The notes beneath the pieces were generated by a model. That model did no database searches. It had not been told where the DNA came from and was given only the letters and a program-made list of their open reading frames with translations. 62,501 bases of DNA, taken from NCBI RefSeq assembly GCF_001544295.1, contig NZ_BCQF01000018.1, positions 1 through 62,501 of the forward strand. The letters run 5' to 3'. The translations under genes were made by a program, and so were the position numbers. Of the stretch, positions 46,118 through 57,069 are shown piece by piece (position 1 is the stretch's first letter; every line of letters begins with the position of its first letter). This stretch comes from Enterococcus pseudoavium NBRC 100491. Lineage in GTDB: Bacteria > Bacillota > Bacilli > Lactobacillales > Enterococcaceae.

Positions 46118-47461
46118 TTAACGTTCACTGAGTTCTTGATATTCACGGTCAACGGAAACTTCCATATAAGCAGGTCGAATTATTTTCTGAGCGTTGACCA
46201 GTTCTTCAATTCGATGAGCCGACCAGCCAACAATACGGGCAATCGCAAACATTGGCGTATACAATTCTTGCGGTAAATCAAGCATATGATAGACAAAACC
46301 GCTAAAGAAATCGATATTGGCGCTAACTCCTTTATAGACTTTGCGTTTTTTCGAGATAATTTCAGGAGCTAGTCGTTCGACTTTACGATACAAATTGAAC
46401 TCTGCCGATGCTTCGGAACCTTTTTCCGCCGCTAATTTTTCAACATAACGTTTGAAAATTTCAGCACGTGGATCAGATTCTGCATAAATGGCATGTCCCA
46501 TTCCATAGATCAAGCCTTGTTTATCAAAGGCTTCTTTATTTAGAATTTTTTCTAAATAAGCGCGAATTTCGTTCTCATCTTCACAATCAGTCACATTTGC
46601 CTTCAAATCTTCCATCATTTGAGTAACTTTGATGTTAGCTCCTCCATGTTTCGGTCCTTTTAATGACCCTAGTGATGCCGCGATAGTGGAATACGTATCA
46701 GTCCCGCTTGAAGTTACAACGCGAGTCGTAAAAGTTGAATTATTTCCTCCACCATGTTCCATATGTAAGACCAAAGCCATATCCAATGTTTGTGCTTCTT
46801 GGAACGTATACTTTTTGTCTGATCGCAGCATCGTTAAAATGGCTTCAGCTGTACTTAAATTTTCAGCTGGACGATGAATATACATGCTTTCACCTTTAGT
46901 ATAGTGATTATATGCATGATAAGAGTATACAGCGATCATTGGAAAAATAGCGATTAATGATAGACATTGATCTAAAACATTTTCAATACTAATGTCGTCA
47001 GTTTTTTGATCATAACATCCTAATGTCAAGATACTGCGTGAAAGCATATTCATAATATTATGTGAGGGCGCCTTCATAATAACATCACGGACAAAGTTAG
47101 TCGGAAGTGTTCGTCTTTTACCGATCAAAGTGTTGAACTCAGCTAATTCACCTTGGGTTGGCAAGGAACCAAATAATAACAAATAACTGACCTCTTCAAA
47201 ACCTAAACGCTCTTCAGAAACAAATCCCCTAACCAAATCATTGATATCGATTCCGCGATAACGTAATTCCCCATATTTCGAGAGAACCTTATCGCCGTCC
47301 ATAATTTGCGGATGAATCGTAGAAATATTGGTTAATCCAGCTAAAACACCTTTTCCATCTAGATCTCGCAAACCCTTTTTAACATTATGTTTTCTATACA
47401 AAGATGCCTCTAAATAGTCCTCTTTGCGGCAAAGTTCAGCCATTTGGTTCAAATCTAACAT
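46118..47461 (-). CDS. Citrate synthase
   Basis: 447 residues, longer than the usual 370-430 bacterial type because of an N-terminal extension. Condenses acetyl-CoA and oxaloacetate. Catalytic residues seen: the first His region HMEHGGGNNSTF, the second in GPKHGGAN, GMGHAIY..DPRAE, and Asp in NIDFFSGF. A 2-methylcitrate synthase role cannot be excluded, but the divergent aconitase and IDH genes argue for citrate. Ribosome site AGGAGGACACAG. Confidence 0.92.
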   Translation of the reverse strand: MLDLNQMAELCRKEDYLEASLYRKHNVKKGLRDLDGKGVLAGLTNISTIHPQIMDGDKVLSKYGELRYRGIDINDLVRGFVSEERLGFEEVSYLLLFGSLPTQGELAEFNTLIGKRRTLPTNFVRDVIMKAPSHNIMNMLSRSILTLGCYDQKTDDISIENVLDQCLSLIAIFPMIAVYSYHAYNHYTKGESMYIHRPAENLSTAEAILTMLRSDKKYTFQEAQTLDMALVLHMEHGGGNNSTFTTRVVTSSGTDTYSTIAASLGSLKGPKHGGANIKVTQMMEDLKANVTDCEDENEIRAYLEKILNKEAFDKQGLIYGMGHAIYAESDPRAEIFKRYVEKLAAEKGSEASAEFNLYRKVERLAPEIISKKRKVYKGVSANIDFFSGFVYHMLDLPQELYTPMFAIARIVGWSAHRIEELVNAQKIIRPAYMEVSVDREYQELSER

Positions 47462-47508
47462 TACTGTGTCCTCCTAACCTGCTTAAATTTTACAAACGGT
47501 TAAGAAAC

Positions 47509-47536
47509 ATTATAACATCATTGCTTTAAAATGAAA
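47509..47536 (-). promoter_or_regulatory. Citrate synthase promoter
   Basis: Minus strand TATAAT (47509-47514) with TTTCAT at 16 bases (47531-47536). The -35 box is weak. Confidence 0.5.
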
Positions 47537-47554
47537 TACTTTTAATAATTTCAT
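47531..47554. promoter_or_regulatory. Inverted repeat between citrate synthase and aconitase promoters
   Basis: ATGAAAT (47531-47537) and ATTTCAT (47548-47554) with a 10-base spacer. It covers the -35 region of the leftward promoter and touches that of the rightward one, a good place for a shared regulator. Regulator unknown. Confidence 0.5.
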
Positions 47555-47582
47555 TTACTTTCTTTTTTTTTATTCGTATAAT
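47554..47582 (+). promoter_or_regulatory. Aconitase-IDH promoter
   Basis: TTTACT (47554-47559), 17-base spacer, TATAAT (47577-47582). Confidence 0.7.
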
Positions 47583-47628
47583 AAACCCATCTGATTTTAA
47601 ACGATAACACATTTAGGAGGGGTTTGGA

Positions 47629-50280
47629 ATGAACTGGAAAAAAGAACTATTAGTCAATAACGAACATTATACATACTTCGATCTTTCAGCAATTGCTGAT
47701 TCATACCAAAAAGAAATCACTGATTATCCATACAGCATTCGGGTCCTATTAGAAAGCCTCGCACGTCATCAAGAAATTACTGATTTGGAAAATTTATTGG
47801 CTTTTGATGCCAAACAACCTGCCGGAGTCGTTCCCTTTCGTCCCTCACGCGTCGTCTTACAAGATTTCACTGGTGTGCCAGCTGTCGTCGATCTAGCAGC
47901 AATGCGTGATGCGGTTGTGAAACTAGGAGGCGATCCGAAACTCATCAATCCTGAAATTCCTGTTACTTTAGTTGTCGATCACTCTGTTCAAGTCGACTGC
48001 GCTGGAACGAAGGAAAGTCTGGCTTACAACACTGAAAAAGAATTTGAACGCAACCATGAACGCTATCAGTTCTTAAAATGGGCCCAACAGGCCTTCGATA
48101 ACTTTGAAGTGGTTCCACCCGAAACAGGAATTATCCATCAAGTTAATCTTGAATATTTATCCGACGTTATTTTGAAAAATGAGGAAAACTTACTATTCCC
48201 TGATTCGTTAGAAGGAACCGATTCACATACAACGATGATCAATGGCCTAGGAGTACTTGGCTGGGGAGTTGGTGGCATCGAAGCCGAAGCGGCGATTCTA
48301 GGGGAAGCCTCTTATTTCCCAACCCCTGAAGTGATTGGCGTAGAATTAACGGGGACTTTAAGTCCTGGAGCTACCGCTACCGACTTAGCTCTTTATTTAA
48401 CAGAACTGTTACGCAACGAAAAAGTTGTTGGTAAGTTTGTTGAGTATTTTGGCAGCGGCTATAAAACATTGAGTCTTTCTGATCGTGCTACGATTGCCAA
48501 TATGGCCCCTGAATATGGTGCGACATGTGGTTTTTGCCCTATCGATGAGGAAACTCTTACCTATCTACGTCTAACCGGCCGTCCAGAAGAACAAGTTGCC
48601 TTAGTCGAGGCTTATGCCAAGCAAAATCAACTCTTTTATGACGGAGCGAACACGCCAACATACACGCGAGTCATTCAGTTAGATCTCTCAACTGTTCATT
48701 CTTCAGTTGCCGGTCCCAAGCGACCACAAGACCGAATTCCTTTAGGCGACGTCGCAGAAAATTTTCAAACCTCCCTGACAAATCCCAGTGGACCAAAAGG
48801 CTTTGGTTTGACGACCGATGAACTTACCCGCAAGGAAGCACTATCAGGATCTGACACGGTCATAGAAACCGGAGATCTCGCATTAGCTGCCATTACTAGT
48901 TGTACTAACACGAGCAATCCGTCAGTCATGGTCGCTGCCGGCCTATTAGCCAAAAAAGCGGTGGAACTCGGCCTTAAGGTTCCATCAACGATTAAAACCT
49001 CGTTGGCTCCTGGCTCAAAAATCGTTACACAATATTTAGAAAAAGGGCGTTTATTGGAACCGTTAGCTAAATTAGGCTTTGACATTGTCGGTTATGGTTG
49101 TACCACTTGTATTGGAAATTCCGGTCCATTAGAGTCTGAAATTGAAACAGTCTTGAAGGATAGTGAATTAGTAGTTTCTGCGGTCTTATCTGGGAATCGA
49201 AATTTTGAAGGACGAATTCATCCTTTGATTAAGGCTAACTATTTAGCTTCACCGCCGTTAGTTATCGCCTACGCTCTGGCAGGAACGATCAAAAAAGACC
49301 TGACAAAAGAACCGTTAGCTACAGTTGACGGCAAAGAGATCTATTTAGCGGATTTATGGCCTTCCCAGACAGAGGTCAATGCCTATATCAATGACTATTT
49401 GAACCCCGAGGATTTCCGTGAGGCCTACACAAACATTTATCAGTCAAATGAACGCTGGAATCAAATCGAAACTTCCGAAGGGGCTTGTTATGACTGGGAT
49501 GATGAATCGACGTATATCGCCAACCCTCCCTTCTTTACCAATTTGGGACAAGCTGAACAATTAGTCAATCCTTTAGCAAACTTGCAAGTCTTAGCTAAAT
49601 TTGGTGACACTGTGACGACTGACCATATTTCCCCAGCTGGAAACATCGGCTTACAGTCACCAGCAGGTACGTACTTGAAGGATCGTGGCCTAGCCTATAA
49701 AGATTTTAACTCATTCGGTTCTAGACGGGGCAATCACGAAGTCATGATGCGGGGAACTTTTGGCAATATTCGGATTCAAAACCAATTGACTCCTGAAACG
49801 ACTGGCGGCTATACCAAACTAGCTACTACTGGTGAAGAACTATCGATTTATGATGCAGCTATGACCTACCAAAAAGAACAAATCGGGACAGTGATTCTAG
49901 CTGGTAAAGACTATGGGATGGGCTCCTCCCGGGATTGGGCGGCTAAAGGAACTAAACTCTTAGGCGTCAAGGCAGTCCTGGCAGAAAGCTACGAACGAAT
50001 CCATCGCAGCAACTTGGTAATGATGGGAGTTATTCCTTTTGAATATTTACCAAATGACACGGCAGATTCATTAGGCTTAACCGGCTTAGAAAGCTATACC
50101 TTTGATTTTCCAACCGAGCCTACTATCAATCAAATCATTGATGTCACAGCATTGGGTGAAAAAGAGATCCATTTCCAGGTGAAGCTGCGCTTTGATTCTG
50201 AAGCCGATATCGTTTATTGGAAAAACCAAGGAATCCTGCCTTTAGTGATCAATAAAAAAATGCAAAAGGAGCAAGCTTAA
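47629..50280 (+). CDS. acnA: Aconitate hydratase
   Basis: 883 residues, AcnA/IRP type. Isomerises citrate to isocitrate through cis-aconitate with a [4Fe-4S] cluster. Cluster ligands Cys 425 ([11 protein letters not shown]), Cys 491 and Cys 494 (GYGCTTCIG) are all present, as are the substrate motif [20 protein letters not shown] and [16 protein letters not shown] in the swivel domain. It overlaps icd by one base (TAATG), so the two are translationally coupled. Ribosome site AGGAGGGG. Confidence 0.96.
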   Translation: MNWKKELLVNNEHYTYFDLSAIADSYQKEITDYPYSIRVLLESLARHQEITDLENLLAFDAKQPAGVVPFRPSRVVLQDFTGVPAVVDLAAMRDAVVKLGGDPKLINPEIPVTLVVDHSVQVDCAGTKESLAYNTEKEFERNHERYQFLKWAQQAFDNFEVVPPETGIIHQVNLEYLSDVILKNEENLLFPDSLEGTDSHTTMINGLGVLGWGVGGIEAEAAILGEASYFPTPEVIGVELTGTLSPGATATDLALYLTELLRNEKVVGKFVEYFGSGYKTLSLSDRATIANMAPEYGATCGFCPIDEETLTYLRLTGRPEEQVALVEAYAKQNQLFYDGANTPTYTRVIQLDLSTVHSSVAGPKRPQDRIPLGDVAENFQTSLTNPSGPKGFGLTTDELTRKEALSGSDTVIETGDLALAAITSCTNTSNPSVMVAAGLLAKKAVELGLKVPSTIKTSLAPGSKIVTQYLEKGRLLEPLAKLGFDIVGYGCTTCIGNSGPLESEIETVLKDSELVVSAVLSGNRNFEGRIHPLIKANYLASPPLVIAYALAGTIKKDLTKEPLATVDGKEIYLADLWPSQTEVNAYINDYLNPEDFREAYTNIYQSNERWNQIETSEGACYDWDDESTYIANPPFFTNLGQAEQLVNPLANLQVLAKFGDTVTTDHISPAGNIGLQSPAGTYLKDRGLAYKDFNSFGSRRGNHEVMMRGTFGNIRIQNQLTPETTGGYTKLATTGEELSIYDAAMTYQKEQIGTVILAGKDYGMGSSRDWAAKGTKLLGVKAVLAESYERIHRSNLVMMGVIPFEYLPNDTADSLGLTGLESYTFDFPTEPTINQIIDVTALGEKEIHFQVKLRFDSEADIVYWKNQGILPLVINKKMQKEQA

Positions 50281-51506
50281 TGACAGATACGTTGAATCCA
50301 GTCATCCCCTACATTGAAGGCGATGGCATTGGGCCAGAAATTTGGCAAGCGACTCAAAGCGTGGTAGACGCCGCAGTCGCTTCTGCTTATCAAAGGGAAC
50401 GTAAAATCAAATGGCTAGAGATTTTAGCTGGCGAAAAAGCCTTCAAACAAACGGGAAACTGGTTACCTGATGAGACCATCGCCGCCATCAAAGAGCATAA
50501 AATAGCCATCAAAGGGCCCTTGACTACGCCAATTGGCGAAGGCTTTCGCTCATTGAACGTGACCTTGCGCCAAGAATTGGACTTATATGCCTGTGTGCGC
50601 CCGGTCCGCTATTTTGAAGGTGTCCCTTCTCCATTAAAAGAACCAGAAAAAACCGACATGACAATTTTTCGAGAAAATACCGAAGATGTCTATGCTGGAA
50701 TTGAATTTGCAAAAGACTCTCCAGAGGTAAAAAAATTGCTGGACTTTTTGACAGATGAATTGGCAGTGACCAAAGTTCGGTTTCCAGCTACTAGCGCCTT
50801 GGGGATTAAACCGATTTCCGAAGAAGGCAGTGAACGGTTGATTTCCGCGGCGATGGATTACGCAATCGAGCAAGGGAAAACACGCGTGACGATTATTCAT
50901 AAAGGGAATATTATGAAGTTCACTGAAGGCGGCTTTAAAAATTGGGGCTATGAGTTGATTGAAAAAAAATATCCGCAAGCCTTTACTATGAATCAATATA
51001 AAAAGATCACCGCCGAGTCAGGCAGTGAAAAAGCAGACCAAGCCTTATCCGAAGCGAAAAAGGCCGCTAAGATTATCGTGGATGACGTCATCGCCGATAA
51101 TTTCTTGCAGCAAATTCTACTCTACCCTGAAAAATATCAAGTTGTGGCAACAACCAATTTAAATGGTGATTATATTTCTGATGCTCTAGCTGCTCAAGTT
51201 GGCGGGATTGGGATCTCCCCTGGCGCAAATATCAACTACCAGACCGGCCATGCGATCTTTGAAGCGACCCATGGGACTGCACCAGATATTGCTGGCAAAG
51301 GTTGGGCCAACCCTTGCTCGTTACTTCTTTCAGCAGTCATGATGTTGGATCATTTGGGCTGGTTTGAAGCTAGTCAAAAAATTATGCAGGCCGTTGAACA
51401 AGCGCTCTTAGAAAAGAAAATGACTCATGATTTCGCTCAAATGCTAGCCATCGATGAACTTTCCACGACTGCCTTTGCAGAGTTTCTGATCAACTCGATT
51501 GGCTAA
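50280..51506 (+). CDS. icd: NADP-dependent isocitrate dehydrogenase
   Basis: 408 residues, dimeric bacterial type. Oxidatively decarboxylates isocitrate to 2-oxoglutarate. Motifs: [13 protein letters not shown], the Ser-containing [35 protein letters not shown], and [12 protein letters not shown] at the nucleotide site. Cofactor choice is inferred from family; NADPH made here could feed GdhA. Ribosome site AAAAGGAG inside the end of acnA. A terminator lies about 140 bases downstream. Confidence 0.94.
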   Translation: MTDTLNPVIPYIEGDGIGPEIWQATQSVVDAAVASAYQRERKIKWLEILAGEKAFKQTGNWLPDETIAAIKEHKIAIKGPLTTPIGEGFRSLNVTLRQELDLYACVRPVRYFEGVPSPLKEPEKTDMTIFRENTEDVYAGIEFAKDSPEVKKLLDFLTDELAVTKVRFPATSALGIKPISEEGSERLISAAMDYAIEQGKTRVTIIHKGNIMKFTEGGFKNWGYELIEKKYPQAFTMNQYKKITAESGSEKADQALSEAKKAAKIIVDDVIADNFLQQILLYPEKYQVVATTNLNGDYISDALAAQVGGIGISPGANINYQTGHAIFEATHGTAPDIAGKGWANPCSLLLSAVMMLDHLGWFEASQKIMQAVEQALLEKKMTHDFAQMLAIDELSTTAFAEFLINSIG

Positions 51507-51644
51507 CCTTAACCTCTTGGAGCGTTAAAACACTTCACAGATGTAGTTGCATGATCGTTCTCACACTGATCACTTGATCTTTTTTCCGATATTCTAAAAG
51601 AAAACTGACCATTTTTTATAAAGCGCATTACAATCGGCCCAATA

Positions 51645-51691
51645 AAAAGAACACGCAAGAAACTTTTTAGCGTTTCTCGCGTGTTCTTTTT
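51645..51691. terminator. Bidirectional terminator after icd
   Basis: Interrupted long stem AAAAAGAACACGC/GCGTGTTCTTTTT plus AGAAAC/GTTTCT; serves icd and the converging DUF2187-like gene. Confidence 0.85.
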
Positions 51692-51701
51692 ATGGGTGAC
51701 T

Positions 51702-51929
51702 TTAACTAAAGAAACATTCTTTAGAAACAATTCCCGCTACTTCACTATATTTGATTAGGACTTGACCGTCCACTTGATCAATCTTGTCTACATCTAATCC
51801 GTAAAAACGCTCAACATTCACGATACAGCCTTTATTTTCTTTCCGGATTACCTCTCCAATGATTGGCCGAGCAAAATCAGTTTTACGGCACTCATAGCTT
51901 TCTCCTATAATAATCGCTTCTTTATTCAT
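51702..51929 (-). CDS. DUF2187-like small protein, paralog 2
   Basis: 75 residues, soluble: IIIGESYECRKTDFARPIIG, then a VNVERFYGLDVDKID region and VLIKYSEV. It is a diverged relative of the 76-residue protein at 21634-21864, sharing the YECR motif and layout. Ribosome site TGAGGTGG. Function unknown; a small beta-barrel is likely. Confidence 0.7.
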   Translation of the reverse strand: MNKEAIIIGESYECRKTDFARPIIGEVIRKENKGCIVNVERFYGLDVDKIDQVDGQVLIKYSEVAGIVSKECFFS

Positions 51930-52034
51930 TCAACCACCTCATTAATGTTTTATACTACACTTATATAGTAGCATTAAGCGGAGTAAAAAGCTACATTATG
52001 TGCGTTATTTATTAAATAAGCATTTTTTAAGGCG

Positions 52035-52523
52035 CTAATCTCTATTTATAACCATATTTTCTAATAATAACGAGACATATTGTTCTAAATAGAACCGATC
52101 CACTTGATCGTATATACCAATTTCTGAACTATCTAAGTCTAATACACCAATTAGTTGATCACCTTTTTTCATGGGCACGACGATTTCTGAACGCGCGGCT
52201 GAATCACAAGCAATATAATTCTTATGCTCTAAGACATTTTCAACGATCAAGGTTTGATTTTTTTCAGCCGACTCTCCGCAAACACCTTTTCCCATAGGAA
52301 TATGGACGCAAGAAACATTGCCTTGGAAGGGTCCCAAGATCAACTCGTCGTTTTTGTAAAGATAATAGCCGGCAAAAACCGTTTCCTGTAAAGTTTGATT
52401 CAATAATGCCGATGAATTTGCCAAATTTGCAATTAAATCAGTCTCGCCTTCCAATAATGCTTTTTGCTGCAGTAATAATAATTTATAGGCTTCTTCTTTT
52501 GCTTCCGAATTTTTCCAACTCAT
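52035..52523 (-). CDS. Free methionine-(R)-sulfoxide reductase (GAF domain)
   Basis: 162 residues, a single GAF domain of the fRMsr type, which reduces free methionine-R-sulfoxide with thioredoxin. The three functional cysteines are present: Cys 72 (CVHIPMGKG), Cys 82 (GVCGESA) and Cys 106 (YIACDSAARSEIVVP). Start at the ATG 52523 because GGAGGA lies six bases upstream; the ATG two codons earlier is too close to it. Single-gene unit for oxidative damage repair. Confidence 0.92.
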   Translation of the reverse strand: MSWKNSEAKEEAYKLLLLQQKALLEGETDLIANLANSSALLNQTLQETVFAGYYLYKNDELILGPFQGNVSCVHIPMGKGVCGESAEKNQTLIVENVLEHKNYIACDSAARSEIVVPMKKGDQLIGVLDLDSSEIGIYDQVDRFYLEQYVSLLLENMVINRD

Positions 52524-52846
52524 AATCATTCCTCCATTTTATTTATAAAGTTTGCAAGTAGACCATTCTGATCAGCGAATCTCTAAAAAAAATCGATAAC
52601 TTTGATTTATTTTACCTTAACAATCAAGAGAACTCCATTGATTCACCTATTCTTTCTAAGCCAAGACAATCTTTATATTCTATTAAAAAATACTTATCAA
52701 AAGATTGTTTCAGGATTTCTGAAAGTTATAAATATTTCATTCTCATTACAAACTATACGGTTAGATGAAAGTTCAACTATTTTGACCTTTTTATTCAAGC
52801 TTTCTTATATAATTGAACCCGAACGATGAAAAAGCGAGGGAATCCA
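52524..52846. other. AT-rich intergenic region
   Basis: Divergent region between the fRMsr and M23 genes; contains the promoter of the latter. No credible small gene. Confidence 0.45.
52782..52813 (+). promoter_or_regulatory. Promoter of the M23 protein gene
   Basis: TTGACC (52782-52787) followed by TTATAT at 17 bases (52805-52810) or TATAAT at 20 bases (52808-52813). Either puts the transcript start within about 10 bases of the ATG at 52826, which argues for the later TTG start. Confidence 0.55.
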
Positions 52847-54259
52847 TTGATTAAATTAAAAAAATATACGGCACTAACTTTATGTGCCTTAACACTGACT
52901 ACTGCTCCATTAGGCGTTTTAGCCGATGAATATGACCAAAAGATTGCTGATCAAGATAAAAAGATCACTGAGTTACAGCAAACGGAGCAATCGGTCGAAG
53001 ATCAAAAAGCCGCTTTAGAACAGCAAGTTGCAGCGGTTGAAAAAGAAGTTAACGATGTCTTGAAACAAAAAACGGATGAAGAAAAAAAATTAAGCGACTT
53101 AACTGCTAAAATTGCGATCCTACAAGAAAAAATTCAAAAGCGTGAAGAACAGATCCGAAATCAAGCTCGGAATGTCCAAACAAAACAGGACTCTGCTTCA
53201 ATCGTTGACGCGGTTATTAACTCTAAATCCGTTGGAGAAGCCGTTAAAAAAACAATGGCCGTCTCAACCATTTTAAGTGCCAACAAAAATATCATGGAAC
53301 AGCAAACAAAAGATAAATCAGAACTCGAAAAACTGGAAAAAGAAGCAGAGCAGCGACTACAGGTCATCAATCAAAAAACGGCCGAATTAAAAGCAAAACA
53401 AGAGAAATTAGTTCAAACAAAATTAGATCAACAAGTCAAAATCAACGAACTTCAAGCAAGTATCGCAACTGAAAAAGGCCAAAAAGAAAAATTTGAAAAG
53501 CAAAAACAAGAAGCTGAAAAGAAACGGCAAGCCGCGCTAAAAGCCTTAGAAGAACAACGCAAAAAAGAAACTGAGGCCCGAGAAAAGGCCCAAGCTGAAG
53601 CTGAAAAGCAAGCGCAACAAGCTGCCGTTGCAGCTCAAAAAGCAGCAGAAGAAGCTGAAAAACAAGCAGCCGCTGCAGAAACAGCCAAGCAAAAACAAAT
53701 GGCGGAAATCGCGCAATTAGAAGCACAAAAGCAAGAACAAGAAGCCAGACAGCAACAAGAGCAAGCGCAAACAGTTACAGATACCAGCGCAAGTCAAGTC
53801 ACTACAAACCCTACAGAAACTCCTGCTGTCGACGAAGCAAAACCTTCTGTAAATACTAATGGCTGGTCATCTCCCTTATCAATTGGATTAGTAGTCACTA
53901 GTCCTTTCGGTCCTCGTCAAGATCCAACTGGAGCTTCTGGGACTCAGCATGACGGGATTGACTTTGCTGGTTCTGCTGGAACACCGATTATGGCTTCTAA
54001 AGGCGGAACCGTTGTAGAAGCCGGGTTTCACTGGTCAGCTGGAAATCACGTAGTAATTCAGCATCCGGATGGTTATTATTCTTATTACATGCATATGGTT
54101 TCTGCTCCAAGTGTCGGTGTTGGCTCAACAGTGACAGCCGGTCAAGTTTTAGGTGGTATGGGAACCACTGGAAATTCCACTGGAGTCCACTTACACTTTG
54201 GTGTCTCGACTGCTCTGTGGTCAAGTTTTGTCAACCCTGCCCCACTATTAGGAATCTAA
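52847..54259 (+). CDS. Secreted coiled-coil M23 peptidoglycan hydrolase
   Basis: 470 residues from TTG at 52847, chosen because GAGGGA lies six bases upstream and the promoter is too near the ATG at 52826. Signal peptide to about 27 (cut after LGVLA). Long PcsB/CwlO-like coiled coil (30-250), an Ala/Glu/Lys/Gln-rich stretch, a Thr/Ser/Pro linker, and a C-terminal M23 (LytM) domain with zinc ligands in QHDGIDF (His 368, Asp 372) and HLHFG (His 450). Likely cleaves peptidoglycan cross-bridges in division or growth, perhaps activated by FtsEX as in related proteins. Confidence 0.9.
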   Translation: MIKLKKYTALTLCALTLTTAPLGVLADEYDQKIADQDKKITELQQTEQSVEDQKAALEQQVAAVEKEVNDVLKQKTDEEKKLSDLTAKIAILQEKIQKREEQIRNQARNVQTKQDSASIVDAVINSKSVGEAVKKTMAVSTILSANKNIMEQQTKDKSELEKLEKEAEQRLQVINQKTAELKAKQEKLVQTKLDQQVKINELQASIATEKGQKEKFEKQKQEAEKKRQAALKALEEQRKKETEAREKAQAEAEKQAQQAAVAAQKAAEEAEKQAAAAETAKQKQMAEIAQLEAQKQEQEARQQQEQAQTVTDTSASQVTTNPTETPAVDEAKPSVNTNGWSSPLSIGLVVTSPFGPRQDPTGASGTQHDGIDFAGSAGTPIMASKGGTVVEAGFHWSAGNHVVIQHPDGYYSYYMHMVSAPSVGVGSTVTAGQVLGGMGTTGNSTGVHLHFGVSTALWSSFVNPAPLLGI

Positions 54260-54297
54260 AAAACAAGGATCAGAAAAGTTCTGATCCTTGTTTTTTT
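54259..54297. terminator. Bidirectional terminator
   Basis: Stem AAACAAGGATCAGAA/TTCTGATCCTTGTTT with a 3-base loop; serves the M23 gene and the converging alsSD operon. Confidence 0.92.
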
Positions 54298-54300
54298 ATG

Positions 54301-55014
54301 CTATTCAGCTTCTTCAATATCTTTTGAAATTTCATCTAATTGAATTTCATTTGCTAAGTAGTCTGGACTTTCGATGGGAAAGTGTTGACGGAATTCAGCT
54401 AATTCCATTAAGGCCACCTTACCATCAGCCAGTTCAAAATCTAACACATGTCCACCAAATTTACGATCATCACTGATAAAGTGCAGATGGAAGCCCGCCG
54501 CCGCAGCACCATGAAATAATTTTGGCGTAAAGAAGCCAACAATAGTGCCAGAAACTTGATCTGCTTCAAATTCAGGTTGATGCCGAGCAATTTCGACAAA
54601 TCTTGGGTAAGGTTTGACTTGTTTTGGTGCCACTCGCACATGCATGTGTTTGAAGGTACCTTTTATTTTAACAGCTGCAAATAAGTTGTGACTGATTTTG
54701 TTTAAAATCTCTGCTTTCACTGTGTCATCACCAGCATCAACGATCGAAAATTCGCCATCTGATTCAAAATTGGTGACCGCAGCATAAGGAGTTAGCTCCT
54801 CACCGGTTAATTGGTTAATCGTTCCTGTCTCATCTGCATGATAAATCACACCATCTAAGAAAATAACCTCGCCATTTGAACCTTCTAATGTTCCTAAGCC
54901 AAAATCACCATAATCAGACAAGGTTCCGATTTTTTCCGTTCCCTCCATTAAGTCTTGCATCAAACCACCGAGCGTTCCGTGCTGGTAGAGATAACTTTTT
55001 GTTTTCACTGTCAT
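54301..55014 (-). CDS. alsD: Alpha-acetolactate decarboxylase
   Basis: 237 residues. Converts acetolactate to acetoin. Typical features: LYQHGTLGGLM at the N-terminus, FGLGTLEGSNGEVIFLDGVIYH, and metal-binding histidines in AAGFHLHFISDDRKFGGHVLDF. Lies 91 bases after alsS; no terminator between. Acetoin formation uses up pyruvate without acid and regulates branched-chain amino acid precursors. Ribosome site AGGAGGGG. Confidence 0.95.
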   Translation of the reverse strand: MTVKTKSYLYQHGTLGGLMQDLMEGTEKIGTLSDYGDFGLGTLEGSNGEVIFLDGVIYHADETGTINQLTGEELTPYAAVTNFESDGEFSIVDAGDDTVKAEILNKISHNLFAAVKIKGTFKHMHVRVAPKQVKPYPRFVEIARHQPEFEADQVSGTIVGFFTPKLFHGAAAAGFHLHFISDDRKFGGHVLDFELADGKVALMELAEFRQHFPIESPDYLANEIQLDEISKDIEEAE

Positions 55015-55105
55015 GTAAAACCCCTCCTGTATTCAGGTTGACTGAAGACTGCTATCAGCCATCTTCATTGGTTAGATCACGCTGGAATCTCATCATTCAG
55101 CGAGT

Positions 55106-56758
55106 TTAATAAAATTGATCTGGTAAAATAGTCTGACCTAATTCTTTATTATCTGAGTAATCGATTGGAATATCGATAATCACAGGCCCCTCTGTAGCTA
55201 AGCCTTCTTGAATAGCTGCCGCTAATTCAACTTTAGAAGTAGCCCGTAAGCCTTTAGCACCAAAAGCTTCTGCATATTTCACGAAATCAACCGGGCCAAA
55301 GTGAACACCTGAAGAACGATCATATTTCATTTCTTCCTGAAATTCCACCATATTATAGCTACCGTCATTCCAAATCAAATGAATAATTTTTTGTTTCAAA
55401 CGAACAGCCGTTTCAAGCTCTTGGGCTGAAAATAGGAAGCCGCCATCCCCAGAAACTGAAAAGATTTGTGTCTCAGGACGAACCAACGCTGCCGAAATTG
55501 CCCATGGCAAAGCAACACCTAACGTTTGCATCCCATTACTAAATAGCAGATGACGTGGTTCGTAACTGCGGAAATGACGAGCCATCCAAATATAGTGACT
55601 GCCAACGTCAACCGTTACTGTCATTTCATCTGTCACATTTTTTTGTAAGGTATCAATTACTTCTAACGGATGAACTCGCCCTTCAACCGTTGCACTTTGA
55701 TGAGCGCCATTCGCTAGTTTTTCTTGTAAAGTAGCTAAATAGTGTTCAGCATCCGCTGATAATTGATACGTGTCGATTGCCGTGCTTAATTTTTCGATTG
55801 TTTTAGCGATACTGCCGATCAATTCCGCTTCCGGCTGCATATATTGATCAATTTCCATCGGGACTTCATCGATAACTACAATCCGCGCATCTTTTTCAGC
55901 ATTCCAGTTTCGTGCTTCATACTCGATTGGATCATAACCGATTGCTAATACTAAATCGCTCCGTTTTAACAACATATCTCCTGGTTGATTGCGGAACAAG
56001 CCGACCCGACCAAAGAAATGATCTTCTAACTCCCGCGAAATAATTCCGGCCCCTTGGAAAGTTTCCACTACCGGCAAGCCAGTTTTTTCAACCAACATTC
56101 TGATTGCTTCCGTTTCTTTTTGACCAGATGCCCGCATCCCAACTAATAATGTCGGCAATTTGGCTTCGCTGATTCGTTTAACTAGATCAGCAATATCTTC
56201 ATCAGAAGCTGCACCTAATTTAGGGGCTGACAAAGGTTTGATTGCTTCACCATTCACCTGTCCGTCAGTTACATCTTGAGGAATTGATAAGAAACTAGCT
56301 CCTTTTTTAGCTGTTTTCGCAATACGATAAGCATTCGCTATGCTTTCTGAGAGTGTTTCTGGATCTTGAATTTCTGAACTATATTTAGTGATAGGTGCAA
56401 ACAAAGCCGCATTATCCATACTTTGGTGAGTCAATTTTGAAAGGTCAGAACGTTTCACCTGACCTGCTAAAGCTAGTACCGGATCACCTTCAGCTGTCGC
56501 TGTGACTAATCCCGTAGCCAAATTACTTGCTCCCGGACCGCTTGTCGCAATTACTACACCCGGTTCACCCGTCAAGCGACCAATCGCTTGAGCCATGAAC
56601 GCCGCATTCTGCTCGTGACGCGCTAAGATCAATTGCGGACCATGATCTACCAATGTATCAAAAACACCGTCAATCTTCGCACCAGGAATCCCGAAGATAA
56701 ATGGCACGTTATGATTTTCTAAACTGTTAACAATGATTTCTGCACCTTTTTTACTCAC
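55106..56758 (-). CDS. alsS: Catabolic acetolactate synthase
   Basis: 550 residues, TPP-dependent, joins two pyruvates to acetolactate. N-terminal PYR domain with the catalytic Glu in [10 protein letters not shown], a central domain, and a C-terminal TPP-binding [15 protein letters not shown]...NDGSYN. No regulatory subunit is adjacent, as expected for the catabolic AlsS type paired with alsD. The start is GTG (VSKKGAEII) with AAGGAGATG upstream; the frame stays open ten codons further without a ribosome site. Confidence 0.95.
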   Translation of the reverse strand: MSKKGAEIIVNSLENHNVPFIFGIPGAKIDGVFDTLVDHGPQLILARHEQNAAFMAQAIGRLTGEPGVVIATSGPGASNLATGLVTATAEGDPVLALAGQVKRSDLSKLTHQSMDNAALFAPITKYSSEIQDPETLSESIANAYRIAKTAKKGASFLSIPQDVTDGQVNGEAIKPLSAPKLGAASDEDIADLVKRISEAKLPTLLVGMRASGQKETEAIRMLVEKTGLPVVETFQGAGIISRELEDHFFGRVGLFRNQPGDMLLKRSDLVLAIGYDPIEYEARNWNAEKDARIVVIDEVPMEIDQYMQPEAELIGSIAKTIEKLSTAIDTYQLSADAEHYLATLQEKLANGAHQSATVEGRVHPLEVIDTLQKNVTDEMTVTVDVGSHYIWMARHFRSYEPRHLLFSNGMQTLGVALPWAISAALVRPETQIFSVSGDGGFLFSAQELETAVRLKQKIIHLIWNDGSYNMVEFQEEMKYDRSSGVHFGPVDFVKYAEAFGAKGLRATSKVELAAAIQEGLATEGPVIIDIPIDYSDNKELGQTILPDQFY

Positions 56759-56799
56759 TGTATTACATCTCCTTAAAAACTGTATCACTTACATTTGAC

Positions 56800-56828
56800 A
56801 ATATAGCACTTATTATCTTAATTATCAA
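56800..56828 (-). promoter_or_regulatory. alsSD promoter
   Basis: Minus strand TTGATA (56823-56828), 17-base spacer, TATATT (56800-56805). Confidence 0.75.
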
Positions 56829-57069
56829 CAATGAAACACTAAGCAGAATTGTTTCGCTGAAAAACACTTGCTCTTTCTATCTCGAATACTCTCTTTCGTG
56901 TAAATCTCTCTAAGGGAATATCAATCTTAAAGCCCATGATTCAGCTGATTCTCAAAATAAAAAAAGCCTCATCGCTGAGACTTTTGAGCTCATTCGCTGT
57001 AATTAAATTCTGACGCTCGATCAAATATCATCTGAACTTTCGAAATTCTGCGGTCAGTGCTGTTTTTGA

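Noticed and set aside
51509-51730. 73-residue frame after icd
   Set aside because: Spans the bidirectional terminator and has no ribosome site.
52602-52829. 75-residue frame before the M23 gene
   Set aside because: AT-rich intergenic DNA with no ribosome site; contains the promoter of the next gene.
53442-53726. 94-residue antisense frame in the M23 gene
   Set aside because: Arises from the low-complexity Ala/Glu/Gln/Lys region read backwards.
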